Shown: positions 24,214 through 37,400, counted from the first letter of the stretch. The stretch is DNA of 64,000 nucleotides from Lichenostomus cassidix (GCA_008360975.2 CM039182.1:145208656-145272655), one strand, 5' to 3'. Notes: a model not told the origin generated them from the letters alone. A program made the numbers and translations.

Positions 24214-27200
24214 GCAACTAAAGTTTGGGGATCCTTTGGACTTGCAGATGGGCCCAGACATTGCAGCAGCTCAGGTGCTCTCTGTAATCCCAGCAAAACA
24301 CTTCCAATGCCTCCAGCAGAGAACTGCCTTGGACTGCACTCCAGGTTTCTGCCTCTTCCACAGCTGGTAGGTTTTACGTGGAAGCTGAAGGATTTGTCTC
24401 TCCATTTCTGGCTCAATGTACTATGTGTCCAAACTCAAGGAGGGGAGCAGATTCCCAACTTGTCTTCTTGACTCCATCATCTGCACATTTTTTCAGCCCT
24501 TTTCCCAAATCCTGCCACTTTCTTGTCATGCTCTTTCCCTCCATGAGAATGGAGCACAAGAGCAGCATCCTCTACTGCTCCCATCAACAACAAATTTTCT
24601 GATTTCTAGTTAACAATGTATTGCCAATGAGTAGCAGTGTTTTATTTAGACTAGATAAGGATCATTAATGTTCTTATCTCTTAGAAAACTAAGGAAACTG
24701 AGGAAATTCTAAGGATTTGAGGCTTTAGCAGTGAACACAGAGCAGGAGGGCAATGTGTTCTCTCCATTTCAGTTTGTATTTCATTGCTAAAGGCCTGAAG
24801 AATTACTGTAATGTTCTTTTAGACAAACATTTAGGGAATGCTTGTATGACAAATTACTGCTTCCAAATCTCACTATCCCTTCTCTGAACCATAAAGAGTT
24901 TGTACAGATGCAGGTGCACAGCTCCAGGGTAGGAAATGCATAAAAGTGATCAGAGCCTGAATTCTTGACTTGTAGGTAAGAAAAGCTGTACCAATGGCAC
25001 AGTTTGAGTCACTGACCCTTAAACTGACTGATCCATAAAGCTGGTGTCTGATTGCATGGCCTGAGTTTATAATTGGTCTTCATTTTGATAAAATTAAACT
25101 GCAATAAAATTATTATTTAATACCATTAATGCACTTGTGCTGATTTGGGACCAGATGCTTATGTAATATCTGGGTTTACTTTGCTTGGCAAAAGTTTGGC
25201 ATTCAGTGGACTTGACTTCAGTGAGACTTCAGTGCCTTGACTTCAGTGGTCACTTCACTCTTTCTGTGAAGTGGGTCCAACTCTCTTTCCCAGTGTTTCC
25301 CAGGGCATGATGCTTCAAACAAATATATGAGACTGCAGGAAGGAAGAGGAAAAAGTTGCAGTTAGTGAGAAACATCATAACACAGACATCCTACTTTTAG
25401 TATCACTGCTCAATTTCTAAATTATGAAGCTTGTAACTTTAAATAGACCATTCCAGACTGTATAATCAACATAGATTTGATTAAATATTTTCTAGTTTGA
25501 CTTAGCCTTGTCATCAGTTTTCTCAGTTCACAAAAAAGGTGGAGATTCAGCTCACCTGTATGGAAGGAAGCAGTGAATTTGGGCTGTTGGAACAAAATTT
25601 CTTGATTTGATTTCCCTTAAAAATCAGTAGAGCAATATAAAAAGCTCAAGAAAAAATCCAAATGGGCTGATCCAGGGTTACTGAGCTTAACTGGCAAAAG
25701 TAGCTTAAGACATTTTTGACAACTTTACCCTGGTGAATTAAGAAAAAAACCCAGTAATTTTGAAAATTCCTGCAGAAGTATGACATGAAAGCACCCGACA
25801 GGCTCAACATGGAACTGCACAGACTTAAATGACTTGAGATCAGATACTAATGAGCAAAACCAGAAGTATTAGACTGTAGTGAATAAAAGAATTTCTTACT
25901 CATCTTTTGTAAAAAATCGGCTGTAGGGGAGAATTGTCACTTGTGGAAAAAATATAACTTTTTAGAATTTACTTAATGAACTTTATATAAAATAAGTATT
26001 TTCCCTTATCTTGGGATGATTTTTTTTTTCAAATGGTAAAATATCTATTTAGCTTTTATAGTTCTCTTTCTTTTTTATTTGGCTACAATGGTTAACAAAA
26101 TGCACTGAAAGTTTAGAAATAAATACTCTTAAAATCCTTTTTTCAGTGATTTATGAATTAATAACATGGAGCTCAAACTATGTATAGAGGTAGATGAAGT
26201 ATATTTATTTATGGTTTGAGGTTGAATTTAATAATTGTAAAAAGTAATCTGAGTCAAAATGAAAAAGAAATGTGATCATCTTGGGTCTTGGAAAAGCAAA
26301 AGTGATATCAAAAATAATTGTCTTTTAATTTAAAACTTTATATATACCAGTTCTTATATGCTTTGCAATGTTTTTAGTTGATAAAACAAAAGATTTATTC
26401 TTTATGAGATTTCACTGCTTATCTCCTTAAATCATTATTGTTAGAAAAAGTATGGAAGGAAAACAAAACTTTGTGTTTTACAATGTCATGCATTAAAAAC
26501 AAACAGACAAACAAAAAGTACAAAATTCAACAAGCATTTGTGAATTATTTTATCTCTCACCAAAACCTCAATTTTCCAGCAAATTGCTGGTTCTACTGTG
26601 CTCATCAGCATTAAAATCTGAAGAGCTGCAAATCTTCATGCTTCAGTGAGATACACTTCTGGCTGTGCCCAAGGAGAATTTCCCCTTAGTGCAGGAGCCA
26701 CCACAGCATTGGCATCATCAGAATCCCAGGATTTCTCCCACTCCCTCTCATTCCAGAGCCCATGAAACCACCTCCCAGCTCCTATCATTTCAGGCAGATT
26801 ATAATTACAGCCTAAGTAAACTGACTTTACAAGTCATGACAACATTTAATTCAGTCCATTAATCCACCCCTAACTGTTTCACAGTTCTGCAGAAGAACTC
26901 ACAGATGTCTAATATTTACAGCAGGATCAGTTGGAAGGTGACTGCATCTGATTCCTGGGAGAAGTTTCTTCATATTAGAGATGTGCAAAGCTGCTCTCTT
27001 TCTCACATATTCCTGGGCAAGCAACAGGTAAAGCTGTCTGCTCAGCCCTTCACACATTAATGTGATTTTCAGCATTAAAAAGATTCTGAGAAACTCTTGC
27101 CAAAGGAACAAAATCATCCAGTTACACTGGAAACAGCAGTCACCACAAGGTGGATAAATCTTGCATGACCTACCTCTGTGGACCAGAGATTTCCTTCAAA

Positions 27201-29007
27201 TTATCCCAGTCAAATAAATGTGGGGTTTATGCATATTTCTACACACAAGAGTTCTTGGTGGCAGGAAGTGCCAGCCTGAGAAATAAGAGGGTTCAATGTA
27301 AACTTCACAGATTTTTGCTTGGCCAAAAAATCCCTGCTCCACATTCCCTGATTCCTGATTTCCTTCCCATGGATACATTTCCCTATAAGACTAGGAGAAT
27401 TCTTAGTTTTAGAGGGTGAGGGCAGCAGATAGTGATTCTGGGGACAAAGAACTAAGGCTGAATAACAGCCCATGCATAGAAAGGCTAAGGAAAATATTCC
27501 TCCCCGCAATGTCACACATGGCAGCTATGTGTCCCCAATTTGTCATCGCTCTGTGATCCTTCCATGAGCAAATGTCCTTTTACATTCTGCTCTTGGTTCT
27601 CTACTCTCCTCACAGTGTTTATCAATCACCCTGGTTTTCAAGTGATTTCAGCTCCATGGATAACCCATGGAAAGGGAATTCCTCTTGTCTTAATGAAATC
27701 TACATATATTTTTTCTCATTATATTCTCACTTCCCAACATGCTTCTGGGTCTTGGACCATCCCATTGCATCTCTGTGACCCCAGAAAGATGATCTGATGA
27801 ACCACCCTGCACTAACCAGTCTGAAAGCTTAGATTTGGTGTTTTGTTCCTGATTTTTCCTCTTAACATAAAGGATATAAGGTAGGGACATCTGGAATATC
27901 CCAGGAATGTTACAGAACCTGGCAGCAGCTGCTCCAGAGGGCTGTGAAGCCCTCTCACAGCTGGGATTTACCTGCAGAAAGCAATAAGGACTGCTGTGTG
28001 CAATCCAAAGCAAGTTAGTGTACAATTCTGCACACTTGGATGAGTGGCACCCCTGACCACTGAGAGAAACTTGTGTGGGTCTTTGCATTTAAAAAAAATC
28101 AAAATGAAAAATCACTGCATACATAAAATTCCTGCCATTTTTCTCTCCCAGTACCAAGGGGTTTACCTGATTGTATAGCGCCAGAGACAAGAGATCAAAT
28201 TATAAATTTGAAATGTTACATTTTAGATGTTAACTCTTTTAATGTAATATCACTTGTCTTTCAGACAAGCTGCTGTGCTGAATCTGCTAAGAGCATGAAG
28301 ACACATCAGCGAATCCAGGAATGCAGGCTTTAGATTATTTGCATTTTACATGTCTGTCTGTGTGCATGTAGAGAGGCTTCAATGTACATATTTCTCTCTT
28401 TTCTGTGGTCCTTGAATTACAAACAAGGCTTCATCTCTACTGTGAGCATTTGCTGCCACTCCTTTGGTGTGAAAAAGGCTCCACCTCACAGAGCCTTCCT
28501 CTCCAGCCTCATGGGCTATCACAGCTGTGAAGAAAAGTGTATTGTGTTGGTCCAGTTCACACTAAAAGAGATGCAACCTATGTCAAATTGGAGAGCATTC
28601 ATTCCCTTCTTCCACCAAGAGATTCTCTGCTGAACCACAGTCCTGGCAGGTGCCCTCTAGGAGGACAGTCCTTTAGAGAAAAAGACATTTTCACTCATGT
28701 AGGGTTTGGCTTTTTTTCTTTCTTTTTTTTTCCTGTAATGATGTGTAAAAATTTTAATGAAGAAAGGAGAAGAAAAGCATAATTGAAACACAAAAGGAGC
28801 ACCAAAAAGGCTTTCAATGAGCTAAAAATACTACAGCCTTTATCAGGACCCCCTGTATTGACTAATGTGCTTGCATCCCAGTTGCAAAGATTTCACACAG
28901 ACCTGTAGTATTAGAAAATGGCAATCATTTTTTATCACCAAATTAATTACTGTTGGGCATTTACATGCAGATCATCCAGCACAATTCACCACAGACCAGG
29001 GAGGGCC
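24214..29007. other. Unique non-coding sequence, no gene recognised
   Basis: 4.8 kb without a recognised gene. 25900-26560 is strongly AT-rich. A short direct duplication of TTGACTTCAGTG occurs near 25212 and 25237. The MIR-like phrase AAGGAAACTGAGG near 24690 is too isolated to call. Frames up to 132 codons are on overlapping strands with no family resemblance. Confidence 0.55.
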
Positions 29008-29311
29008 AACATATGGAGAGAGACTATTTACAAGAGCAGGTAGGAACAGGACAAGGGGCAATGGTTTGAAACAGAAAGAGAGCACGTTTAGATTAGATAT
29101 TAGGAGGAAATATTTTACTGTGAGGGTGCTGAAAGCCTGGCACAGTTTGCCTAGAGAAGCTGTGGATGCTTCATCCCTGGAAGTGTCCAAGACCAGGCTG
29201 GATGGGGCTGTAACCAACCTGGGATAGTGGAAGGTGTCCTTGCCCATGGCAGGGGATCGGGAAGAGATGATCTTTAAGATTCCTTCCAACACAAACCATT
29301 TTGTGATTCTG
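29008..29311 (+). mobile_element. CR1 LINE 3' end
   Basis: A 5'-truncated CR1 of about 300 bp. The C-terminus of CR1 ORF2 is still readable in one frame (FRLDIRRKYFTVRVLKAWHS, then LPREAVDASSLE), followed by the characteristic 3' UTR phrases GTGTCCTTGCCCATGGCAGG, GATGATCTTTAAGATTCC and CCAACACAAACCATTTTG, with the tail ending TTTTGTGATTCTG. The open frame runs through to 29227, so this copy has suffered few indels and is younger than the decayed CR1 at 7040-8140. No clear target duplication. Confidence 0.93.
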
Positions 29312-32300
29312 CAAAGGGAAGAAAGAGTTAAACAAAATCAGGACTTTAAGTAGCAGACTGCCATGGGGCTGAGTAGCAAAAGCTTGCAGTCATATTTCTA
29401 CCTGGGCAAGACTGATAAAGTAGATTTTTATTGGATCAACAATTACTGTAAAAGGCATTAAAGGTCAGCACGGATAAGTATCAAGTCATACAAAGCCCAT
29501 CTTTAGCTAACAGCAATTTGGAAGGTTGTGCTGTTTTAATAACAATTCATTGTACAAAAGATGCTGAAAATGTATCACAGAGTTCCTGTAGAAATCCTGT
29601 GTTGAAATTGCATCTTCCTAGCTATTAATAATACTACAACAAGCATCATCCTGTGTTATATCAGTGGCTTTTAACTGTGCTTCATAAATATTTTTGGAGT
29701 TGGTTGAATTAGACTTCTAATGATTTCTCCATTAAATGTGGTCTGATCAATTTTTACGGCATCGCCTGAGGAATGAAATCAAACAAATGTCATGCTGGAC
29801 TTGCATTTCCTCTATGGATTTTTGAGGCATTCCTTTAAAAATATATTTTTGTTTGACAGCAGAGTCATCGATTTGACAACTTGCTTTATAAAATTAGAGT
29901 AGCTTTCAAGTAAGGTAGTTATGCTGGGTGATCTGTGTACTCCTGCATTATTTGAGGCTTCAGCTCACATCCCAGTCACACGGGGCAATTTGTCATTATC
30001 TCTGCTAATGACTATGTGAATCTGGATCAAACGGGGGAGCTGATAAGTAAACATGTTGATTCCTGAAATCAAAGAGCTTGATTTTAATATTTGCCATTTA
30101 AAATGTGACACAGCTTCCTAAATGCTACAACACAGCACTGTGGAAGATGAGACATATCACTTATCAAAGGTATAATTTTAAATCTAATTTGAGAGCAGAG
30201 TACATGTGAACTACCACAAGTCAGGTTAAAGGGCCTTCAGTCCAGTATCGTGATCCTTAGCCTTGCAAGTAGCTCCTGCTTAGCAAAAGGCAACAACCAC
30301 TGTTGAAGTTGATTGGAATACCTGAATATTATATGTTCATCTATTAACAAGATATCAAGGGTCATTCTAGCTGAAAAATGAAGGGATTTGTTAAGCTACA
30401 TTGTAAAAAATTCAGGAAATGTAGGGCTGAGATGAAGAGGAAAACCACCTTGAACTTAGCTAAAAGCACCTCATTAAACCCTCGTTTCATTAGCACAGCT
30501 TGTTAAAATCAGTCACTTAAGGCTTAACGAAGGTCTATCCACTGCAGCAGCTGTGGTCCTGCAGGGTTCTAGGTAGAACATCAATTGAATTATCCTGACT
30601 AACAGCAGAGAAAGGTCTAACAGCTTCCTCGTTCAGGTAGCAGGTACTTTCACTGGTAAAGAGAGCAGGTTGTGCAGGAAACCTTTTTAAAGTCTTGCAA
30701 AACCACTGAAAATGGTCAGATTTCAGCACACCTGAACAATAGCTCTGATTAATCATGATCTATGCTGAAATAAAAATAATGGGTTAACTGCCTTGCAATG
30801 GGAGCCTGTGGTGAGCCTGCAGAAGACTTATCCTTTCCCCTCTTTTGAAACAGCTTTCCTTGTGTTAAATAAAATATATTGAATCCCCTTTTGATTTTAT
30901 ATTATGGCTGGGAGTAAGGCTGAGTAATATCAGTTTTCTGTAGATTCAGGGATAAGAAGTTAGAAGACATAATTTTAAACTTTTCATCTTGTCCCACCTG
31001 AGCCCACCAAACTTTCTGCTGGTTGAAATCATATTGTTTAAGAATAATTTATGTTTTATTTTAAAAGTATCGAGTAATTTGGAAGATGAAAAGTCAGTGA
31101 TTTCAGCTGTATGCTTGGCACCGTATCTATGTGATACCAGAGCACTTTTTTAAAAGGGGAAAAAAAAATGTGGCCCATTGAAGAACATGGAACTGCATCT
31201 ATTTGCAATCCTGAGAAATATAAAATTTTATGACCACCAGCTTTAAAGCACAGATTACTTCAGTATAAGAGAAGTGTAACTTCAGTGACTGAACCATTTG
31301 ACACAGAGGTAGAACTAATCCAAAATTTCTATGATGAAAGGCAGCAGAAAATATGTCCAAAGTGAGACAGCTTTAACACAGCATCTGGTGCTGACATTGC
31401 TTTTACCAGGCAGGGAGCCAATTGTCTGAGAGGATCCTAAGAGTCTTGAATTTTGCCCTGTCCCACATCATCCTCCCTGTCTTCAACCAAAAGTCCTAAG
31501 AAAAGGGTTAGAGTGAGTCATGCCACCAGCACTGAGCACATAATTAACTCCAGGCTTTAGGGAACTGCACACCTGAACCAGATTGTCCTGAGAAATTCTG
31601 AGTCACTTTGTTCTTCTCCATGGTTAAACAATCCTCAGCCTCACAGACAATCCAGCCTCATACTTCTCTTCCATCTGTGGACATTCATTCCCATGTTGGC
31701 CATAAAACCCCATGGTTTGTGAGAAAGGACCTGAAGGGGAGCTCTGCAGTCTGGAGAAAAAGGCTTTAAAGTTCTCCCATTTAAGCTTTTCCACTTTGGT
31801 CAGATTCCCTAAATATTTATTAGACCACCAAGAGATAAAACATATAAAAACTATTCTGCAAACACAGAGGCTGAGGCACCAGTCAGGAGAAAAATAAATT
31901 AAATGCTAATGATTGCTGCTACAATAGCTACTACAACTACTACTCCTCAGCTATAACTCAACTGTTGCTTAAAAAGGGAATGAGCTCCAGAAGAAGAAGT
32001 GGAAATTGCAAAGACTTCCTCCAAATACAATTTCTTCCTGTTGTGGTCCAGATTCTTCCCTAAGAGTTAGAGATGTCAGGCAGAGGGCAGAACTGACACT
32101 GAATCTCCCAAGTCTGGTATTTGGTCTGATCAACAGACTGCAGGGTAAAATGTTCTGTACAAGTCTCCTCATCCTCTAAAATGTCTTTGAAAATGGGCTT
32201 CACAGGTACAGGGTTGGTGGTATAACAGTGTGAATTTAGACAAACAATGGTGAGATGGAGATCGGTTATTCACAATGGATAAATGACGGCTGATCCTGGA

Positions 32301-32340
32301 ACAACCAAGAAATTAGATTTTAGGGTCCTTCAGAACTTGG
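29312..32340. other. Unique non-coding sequence, no gene recognised
   Basis: Apart from the candidate regulatory tract inside it (29680-30130, listed separately), I see no repeat or exon. Open frames are under 85 codons. Confidence 0.55.
29680..30130. promoter_or_regulatory. Candidate conserved non-coding element (possible enhancer)
   Basis: Non-repetitive sequence with a dense motif set: TTTTTACGGCATCGCC, TTTGTTTGACAGC (MEIS/TGIF-like TGACAG), AGTCATCGATTTGACAAC, GCTAATGACTATG (homeodomain), GATAAGTAAACATG (GATA beside a forkhead GTAAACA) and AATCAAAGAGC (LEF/TCF-like). Several CpGs survive (ATCGATT, AAACGGGGG) in a CpG-poor setting. No coding frame. This is an inference from texture only. 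Confidence 0.3.
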
Positions 32341-32404
32341 TGTGGTGGTTTTGATTGGCCCAAAACATCAGTAAAGTATTTTTTAACATCTAGGAGAAAT
32401 TTGG
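32341..32404 (+). mobile_element. Truncated LTR, 5' edge of the 1301-bp LTR family
   Basis: 64 bp beginning TGTGGTGGTTTTGATTGGCC that match the first bases of the LTR at 22908-24208 (24141-24208 read on the opposite strand) with only a few differences: same CCAAAACATCAGT, ACATCTAGGAGAAATTTGG. It starts exactly at the LTR's first base. After 32404 the match decays: a short duplication of GGAGAAATTT follows, and then only weak similarity (AGGAGCTG) to the next part of the LTR. It is either a truncated or a rearranged copy. Confidence 0.8.
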
Positions 32405-32514
32405 AGAAATTTAGTTACCAACTGAGGAGCTGCTTAGCCTAAGTTCTGTGATTGCAATTATGCAGCAGTTAGTCACCTAATTACTCCCGTGGATTAAATG
32501 CTAAAATGCTAAAA

Positions 32515-32700
32515 AATCACAACAAAAAAACCCCCACTAAAAATCCAAACAAACAAACACACACACGCACAATCAAAAAACAAACCAAATAAACAAAAAT
32601 TTGTAAAAAACCCAAAACAAAACCAAAAAACCCAAACCAACCAACCAACCAACCAAATAAAACCAGCAGAAAACCCAAAGAAAAAAAAAAACCAAACAAG
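32515..32700 (+). repeat. A/C-only low-complexity block with (CCAA)n and (CA)n cores
   Basis: About 185 bp almost devoid of G and T on the plus strand: (AAAC)n, a CACACACACGCAC core, CCCAAAAC units and an array of four to five CCAA repeats near 32635-32656, ending in an A11 run. The minus strand reads as T/G and gives a spurious hydrophobic F/L/G/V frame. It is probably built by slippage from A-rich seeds. Short blocks of the same kind recur at 37870-37900 and 50850-50878. Confidence 0.9.
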
Positions 32701-32704
32701 TGTG

Positions 32705-33919
32705 GCTTTTCACTCATTTGGATGTTTCTGAGATTTTTATCCGTGAAATCTGCATGAGTTTCTCCCATATTGTACTGCTATAAATCAAATATTTCATAAA
32801 TATACACACCCTGGAGTCTCTTGTGCTTTGTTATAGACCTAAACTGGAGTTACCTACAGTTAGTGACACTGCTACATGTTTAAAAACCCCCTGAAAACCA
32901 GACAACAACAAACCAGTCCCAAAAGTGGGATGAAGAGTTAAATTATTTAACACGAGATTCACTCAGCTCAAAAAGTCAGCATTCCCAAATCTCTGCCATT
33001 CTCTTACATACTTCATAGCCAGACTGGGTCTCCATATGTTCAGAATAATCCAACTCATGGTGAGACTAATCTCCCGAAAACTAACTCATTAAATTAATGT
33101 CAGTGATTTTATATGCCTGACTTGTGGAAACAACTCATGGGAGAATGACAATGACAGGTCCTATGTGCTGTAGTGCTGTGGCACCACTGCCATTGAACTG
33201 ACCCTTATGGGCTGGTTGAACTCCAATGCTGAATTTGGCAAATTAATTTCAGGTTTACTGGAATACAAGAGCAACATGCATGTATCTGCCCTGTCAGGAC
33301 AGCTTTTGCTGATGCTTATTGGCAGAGGATGCTGTCAGAAGAGAAATCTTTTGAGCAGGCTTCTGTTTCCGCAAGCTATCTTATCGTTAGGCTATTCAGC
33401 AGTCAGATCATCCCTCAAATGAGTGATTGCAACAGCAGTAGCATTTGGAGGTTAGAAAGGATGTGATATCAAACACAGGCCAATACTGCAATGCTGTCAC
33501 AAAAAGGAAAAACCTACACCAGGTTGAATTCATGGATGTGCAAAACACAAAAGATGTTCAGTGTTTTTTTCACTGTGCTTGGCTTGGGCTAAGGTTCAGT
33601 GGCAGTGATTTACTGCTTTCAGTTCTGGAGTTACTGACAAAATTAATTGCTAGTGTTATGACATTGATTTACCATTTGTAGTGCTTTAGGAATAGGTGTC
33701 ACTCTCATGAACCACAGCCTCTTGTTCCAGGGGCTTTACCAGCAGCAGACAGAGCTGTGGTCTGTGCTGAAAGAGCCCCCCATGGAAAGCAAGGGATGCA
33801 GACAGATGGAAGAGCAGAAGGAGCCAGAGCATCGGTAGATACTGGGCCCTGCAGTTGTCCTGGTCTCAGCACAACTGCAGCCCAGCAGCCCCGAGCTTGT
33901 TATGCTCACCAGAGGGATT
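32705..33919. other. Unique non-coding sequence, no gene recognised
   Basis: No recognisable repeat or exon. Open frames are below 80 codons. Confidence 0.55.
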
Positions 33920-34215
33920 TAAGGTGAGATTTGAAGGAGACAAATGAAAATGGCTTTGGGAAATTTTAGAGGGAGACACTTCTAAATAAACGCTGGGCTT
34001 GGACAGCTCACATCTGGGCTGAGTAGGAGGGAGTTGTAATCTTGATGGAGCATGATCAAAGTCTGGGCTGGGACAGACCTTGGAAGTGAAGACAGAAGGA
34101 GTGCTCGATGCCAGAGAGAGAGGGAAACCCTAAATGAGGACCAGGGAGGAAAATGGCATGGTCAGAAGGGCCACAACAGGAAATTAATTTTTACAGCAGT
34201 ACTTTGAATTGGTGC
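33920..34215 (+). mobile_element. Ancient interspersed repeat remnant, family not named
   Basis: The order of phrases GATTTGAAGGAGACAAATG, TGGCTTTGGGAAATTTTAGA, GGGAGACACTTCTAAATAAA, then GGCATGGTCAGAAGG and ATTTTTACAGCAGTACTTTG follows an old repeat I know from several amniote genomes, in which a 'gatttgaaggagg...ggcttt...gggag...ttcc' block precedes a 'catggtcaaa...tttgcagcagcattttgaat' block. It is heavily diverged. I cannot assign a database family from memory; an old LINE of the L2/L3/CR1 kind is the likeliest source. Confidence 0.4.
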
Positions 34216-34390
34216 AGGAGAATGTGAACAGGCAAGAATATACACATGACAAAAATACATGGGAATGCAGTGTGAGGGGACTAAAGCATGGATGAGTTTG
34301 TTCCAGGCTATACAGAAAGGAAAAAGGGGGTAATTCCTCTCTTTTGTTCAGTCTTGGCTGTCACAGAGGAGTTTTTTTCCAGTCTTAGGG

Positions 34391-34452
34391 AGAACTCTTA
34401 ATCTGCCTCTGCCTCAGCTCCTTCCCAGTAAAAGATGGATAATAATATTTGT
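34391..34452 (+). mobile_element. MIR-like ancient SINE/LINE tail remnant
   Basis: CTCTTAATCTGCCTCTGCCT followed by CAGCTCCTTCCCAGTAAAAG and ATGGATAATAATATTTG parallels the MIR core: ttaacctctctgcctcag, tttcctcatctgtaaaat, ggggataataatacttg. Orientation is plus. It is the clearest pre-avian repeat in the window. Confidence 0.6.
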
Positions 34453-37400
34453 TCTTGTTGTTAGAAGATACTACTTTTTGGCAGAGAATGTTCTGACCAT
34501 GGTTTATTCCTCATTTAGTACAAGTCTGATCTTTTATCAAACTTGGATTTAAACTGAAGCAATAAATAATATTAATTTTAAAAATATATCAACAAATCTA
34601 AAGCAGTTTTTAAAAAAGCAGGAGAAGAAATGAAGCATAAAAACCAGGAAGGAGCCACTTTAGGAATGGAACTTTATCCCCAAATTTTCCATGCTTTCTG
34701 TAAGAAAGCCACTGCACTTGTACAAACACAGTGCCAACACTACATTGGCAATACATCACTTTATTTGTTATGTGAATGTCCAGGCAGAAAAACAAAAACC
34801 CAAACACCCAAGTGGATGCTGTGAGATGCATGCCTGCTGTTTGCTTGGTTCATCAGTTTGGGTTTTTTTGATTGCCACAATGCATTCAGGAGGAAAGGGT
34901 TTGTTGACTTCCATCCTGGCTGGATAACACAGACAAATGTGTACTAAATGCAAGCCAAAATTACTTAGGAGGTAAAGATCAGAGAACAAGATGTGTTCAT
35001 GGATGTAATAAAAGATTATTTATTTTCCTTTCCTCTTCTTTCTCTTTGATTCACCAACTTATGGTATTTAGTTAAGAAAAATACACCTGCTGATCTGAAC
35101 TAGAACACAAAGACCCATTCTGTTTCCAGCAGATTTTTTTGTTTGTTTGTCATTTGATTTTTTATTTGATTTTTTTCCCAGCTCCTTTTGCTTCTTAATT
35201 CCTATTAAGAATTGTATTTGGGTTTATTGAAAAGTTGTATTTAGGCTGGTTGAAACACTCCCATTGCAAAATCCATAGTATCTAGGTAAATTTGACTTAA
35301 ATTGTTAGCACACATCCTCTGGCAGAGGGTAGCTCTGGACTTTCTTTGGGGGGTGAAATATTGAGCTTGATCCATATAAAAGTAAAATCGGTGTTAACAT
35401 CAACAAATCAACACCTTTAATAGCATGTACATATTTGAGGACTTAAAAATAATCTTACTGGAAAAAGGACATTCTCTTCCTTCTTTTCTCCATTCCCTGA
35501 AAGTATCAGTATAATGAGGGAAGAGAAAACACGTTGGTACCATGAAAACTGAGGCTTCATGTAACAAAAAAATCAATCTCTCTGTAAAAGTGCTTCTAAA
35601 AACTGCATACAGGGAGACATTCTGGTAACAAACGAAAGGAAAAAAATCAATCTGGAAACAAAACTTGTTTTTATTATTGTGACGAGAACAAGATTCGTGT
35701 TGAGAAATTAAATTCCAGTGAAGAGTCCATGTTACATCTTCTCACTCAGGTGTAAGCATTGAGAAACACAATGTACTGCCAAGTCACAAGAGAGAGTCAC
35801 TTCAAGAAAAGGTGCCCAGGAAGACATTAATACAATAGCTGTTAGAAAAGAATTATGAATATTTGTATATGTTTCAGCTGTAACATATCCCATTGTGGTC
35901 TCAGAGGAAATCTTCACAAATTAAATTACCACAGCAAAGGCTGTGGGTAATATTTGTATAGTATAAAGCCCATTTTTTTCTGAAAGTATGTGATTAATTT
36001 GCTTCTTGTCATAAATCTGGTCAGCTGGTAGGATGATTAATCAGACACACTGCTCCCCTCTCTCAGATCATTCCTAGTTTATCGATTATTGCATGGCTTT
36101 TCCTTCCCTACTGTTAGAGCTCACTAGTTTTCACTTAAAATGATCAGATTAGACCTGAAATGTTTACTGTGTGTAAGCTAATTCCAGTCACTTGAAACTT
36201 CACTTGGCATATATTCTGGCTAAATGTGATTAGAATGGACAATTGACTTCTGATCTGTGCTCACTCCGAGGGACAGAGTCGCACCCCCAACATGCAATTA
36301 GACCAAAAACACAAAATCCCCAGTGTGGGGAGGCAGCAGCTCCTGGCCAGTCTGCCACTAACTATTACCCAAACCAACAGAGGATGTCACTGAAACAAGA
36401 GCTGAAGTCAAAAGGCAGACAGAGACTGAAAGTGCCTGGTCTCTGAGTGCTGTAAATGACCTTGAGATATCTCCCGTAAATGTCAGGGAGTCTGGCTCAA
36501 TTCTCAGGCAAGAACCCATGGTGATGCTTTTCTCAGTCATGAAATACTATTTTTGAAATACCATTCTTGCACTTTAAGGCTCCACAGAATAAATAAAATT
36601 TGTGGTAGGCAGATCTATTTGTGTTTACAGGAGGTGTTGAGCTCTTTCTGGATTCTGGACCTTTTATGGTTGTCCACAGCTCCTTCTTCCTGCTCTGCTG
36701 TTCAAGGACTTCAGAGCTCTTAGTAGTAATAAACCCCTAGTGACTACTTTCTTCTTGTCTGCCATGACCCCTCAGACATTACGTACAGTCAGACACATTA
36801 TTCCTTAAAATCAGACTTTTTCTGCTCTCTGTAAATAGGTATCCTGTAACTCCAGTTTCCTCCTTTCTCTCTTCTACTATGCTTTTATTAATTTTTTAGA
36901 TTCTATAATTTTGCTTTTCTATCTTCTCACTTCTATGAAGTCCTCAGAAGCTCAGCCTCTGCTCTGTCCATTATTTTACTCAACCACTTTTGACCAGAGC
37001 CTGCAAATATGGTTCTCAACCCTTGGCATGTCTCTTCCACCAACCTTTGTCTTTGGTGCTTCTCCCCTTGCTAACAACCAAATGTAGCTGCCACAAAATG
37101 GGTTGCTTTGGCCTCTCAGCCAAGCCATCCTTTCCACGTGCACTGCAGAAAGGATGTTAGGCTAGATTTCGCCCCTGCCCTCCTGATTGCTGCCCTGCTC
37201 TTAAATCTGCTCTCTGATATGCTATTAGCTTTTTATAGGCACTACACCTATTTTCCTGAGTCCCTTCACGATTCCTCTGTGAGTCACTGACATCAGATGG
37301 AGGTTGCCTCTGCATCTTTATCTGCACAAAAATAGTTGCACTTGCCCTTGTACATTTTCATGACCTCCCTCTTCCCAGGTCTCTCCTGTTCACACAACTC

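Noticed and set aside
24670..24720. AAGGAAACTGAGG, resembling the MIR core
   Set aside because: A single short phrase with no flanking match in the right order.
32517..32768. Minus-strand 83-codon hydrophobic frame resembling a membrane protein
   Set aside because: It is the translation of the T/G strand of a low-complexity block, which yields F, L, G and V automatically.
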